Below are positions 12,693 to 13,849 of a stretch of 13,849 bases of DNA, in pieces. The stretch lies in the NCBI GenBank assembly GCA_030652715.1, contig JAUSQB010000406.1, positions 1 to 13,849 of the forward strand, in the 5' to 3' direction. The stretch comes from Rugosibacter sp. Lineage in GTDB: Bacteria; Pseudomonadota; Gammaproteobacteria; Burkholderiales; Rhodocyclaceae. A program made the translations under genes and the position numbers. The notes beneath the pieces were generated by a model. The model searched no databases. It saw only the letters and a list, made by a program, of their open reading frames with translations, and was not told the DNA's origin. Every line of letters begins with the position of its first letter. Position 1 is the stretch's first letter.

Positions 12693-13849
12693 ATGCTCTC
12701 CGCTCTGAGTCATCAGCAAAACTTGCTCCGTTCGCGGCTCAGCATCCACTCGCTGCTCGGCATTTTTCTCGACCCGCTGATCATTGTCGCCAGCCTGTTT
12801 GGCGCAACCCTTTTTCATGGAGAGAAAATCGATGCGCCGTATATCATCCTGGCGCTGATCGTATTTTCGCTCAGCTTTCCCGGAACATCGAGGCTGAATG
12901 ATCGATTTCGCATGCTGCTCAGGGACATTGTTATCAACTGGTGTCTGCTGGCAGCAATCCTGTTTTTCTTCGGCTATGCCAGTGGTTATCTCAAGCTGTT
13001 TCCGCAACAGGTAATACTTGCCTGGCTCCTCGCCACGCCTGCCGCCCTGATCGTCGCCAACGAGGCAGCCCGGCGCCTGATGACGCGCATCCTGGCGATG
13101 CGGGGCTACCAGCGAACGGCGGTGATCGCCGGCATCAGCGAGACCGGGCTGCGCCTGGCGCAGCAGTTCCGCGACAAGCCCTATCTCGGCACATGCGTAG
13201 TCGGTTTCTTCGACGACCGAGACAAACAACGCCTCGGTGGCCTCAGCCTGCTAGGCAAGCTAAGTGAGCTCGCGACGTTCGCCAAGGAAAACCGCATCGA
13301 CATGATCTACATCACGCTGCCAATGGTGACGCAACCGCGCATCCTTGCCCTGCTTGAAGATTTGCGCGACACTACGGTTTCAATCTACTTCGCTCCCGAC
13401 ATCTTTGTCACCGATCTGATCCAGGGGCGCCTGGACGACGTGGGCGGCATGCCGGTGGTGGCCGTGTGCGACACGCCGTTCAGCGGCGTCAATGGCCTGA
13501 TCAAGCGTAGCAGCGACATCATCCTGTCCATCCTTATCCTGCTGCTCATCGCACCGCTCATGCTGATCATTGCCATTGGCGTGAAGATCAGTTCGCCCGG
13601 CCCGATCATCTTCAAGCAACGGCGCTATGGCGTGGACAGCAAGGACATCGTCGTCTACAAATTCCGCTCCATGACGGTCTGCGAGGATGGGGGGCACATC
13701 GCGCAGGCGACCAAAAACGACAACCGCGTGACACGCCTGGGCGGCATCTTGCGCAGGACTTCCCTGGACGAGTTGCCGCAATTCGTCAACGTGTTGCAGG
13801 GGCGCATGAGCATCGTCGGCCCACGCCCCCACGCCGTCGCCCATAACGA
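12693..13849 (+). CDS. epsB: Undecaprenyl-phosphate sugar-1-phosphate transferase (EpsB/WcaJ type), 3' end outside window
   Basis: The first 385 residues of an initiating polyprenyl-phosphate glycosyl-1-phosphate transferase are present; the family is usually about 460 residues, so roughly 80 are cut off by the window edge. The enzyme transfers sugar-1-phosphate, probably glucose, to undecaprenyl phosphate to start the EPS repeat. Residues about 20-125 hold four membrane helices, 140-260 a Rossmann-like domain (TAVIAGISETGLRLA), and 265-385 the catalytic bacterial sugar transferase domain. That domain shows KRSSD, the membrane-embedded helix, SPGPIIFKQRRYG, YKFRSM, RRTSLDELPQF and SIVGPRPHAVAHN. 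The ATG at 12693-12695 is the first start in the frame. No clear ribosome binding site precedes it. The gene is divergent from epsL and probably heads a plus-strand EPS operon. Confidence 0.93.
   Translation, partial: MLSALSHQQNLLRSRLSIHSLLGIFLDPLIIVASLFGATLFHGEKIDAPYIILALIVFSLSFPGTSRLNDRFRMLLRDIVINWCLLAAILFFFGYASGYLKLFPQQVILAWLLATPAALIVANEAARRLMTRILAMRGYQRTAVIAGISETGLRLAQQFRDKPYLGTCVVGFFDDRDKQRLGGLSLLGKLSELATFAKENRIDMIYITLPMVTQPRILALLEDLRDTTVSIYFAPDIFVTDLIQGRLDDVGGMPVVAVCDTPFSGVNGLIKRSSDIILSILILLLIAPLMLIIAIGVKISSPGPIIFKQRRYGVDSKDIVVYKFRSMTVCEDGGHIAQATKNDNRVTRLGGILRRTSLDELPQFVNVLQGRMSIVGPRPHAVAHN

Noticed and set aside
12657..13229. 190-codon minus-strand open frame opposite epsB
   Set aside because: It is antisense to a well-supported sugar transferase gene, and its composition is that of a shadow frame.
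1..13849. CRISPR arrays, tRNA/rRNA genes, transposases or integrases
   Set aside because: I looked for these and saw no spaced repeat array, RNA gene signature or mobile-element protein in the window.

Overview
This window is most of an exosortase B (XrtB) / EPS biosynthesis locus of a Gram-negative bacterium, most likely a betaproteobacterium (Nitrosomonadales-like). The evidence is the set of epsD-E-F-G-xrtB, epsL and epsB family proteins, PEP-CTERM cargo proteins, outer-membrane and lipoprotein signals, and moderately high GC in most genes. The genus cannot be fixed from sequence alone.

Layout. The left half, read on the minus strand from about 5912 down to the left edge, is a tight operon. 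Its order is epsD (SurA/parvulin-like lipoprotein), epsE (Wza-type export protein), epsF (Wzz-type chain-length protein), epsG (BY-kinase-like ATPase), xrtB (exosortase), then an O-antigen polymerase/ligase-like gene that stops early. The middle (6211-11224) holds exported cargo: a 5'-nucleotidase/metallophosphatase and two PEP-CTERM proteins on the minus strand, and a PEP-CTERM trypsin-like serine protease on the plus strand. The right part has epsL (outer-membrane beta-barrel, minus strand) divergent from epsB (undecaprenyl-phosphate sugar-1-phosphate transferase, plus strand), which runs off the right edge.

How the parts fit. EpsB should start the repeat unit on undecaprenyl phosphate. The Wzy-like protein and EpsF/EpsG would polymerise and set chain length. 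EpsD, EpsE and EpsL would serve export across periplasm and outer membrane. XrtB should process proteins with a C-terminal PEP-helix-Arg signal, and three such proteins lie in the same locus, so enzyme, EPS machinery and probable substrates are together. No EpsI-type partner is seen directly after xrtB.

Items worth a second look. One minus-strand reading frame runs from the xrtB start to the left edge interrupted only by three TAG codons, two of which appear to break the polymerase gene. A perfect 26-bp-arm hairpin lies in the leader of one PEP-CTERM gene. A perfect 16-bp-arm hairpin lies inside epsL. A 12-bp tandem duplication doubles the epsG start codon. A serine protease with an intact triad carries the PEP-CTERM sorting tail.
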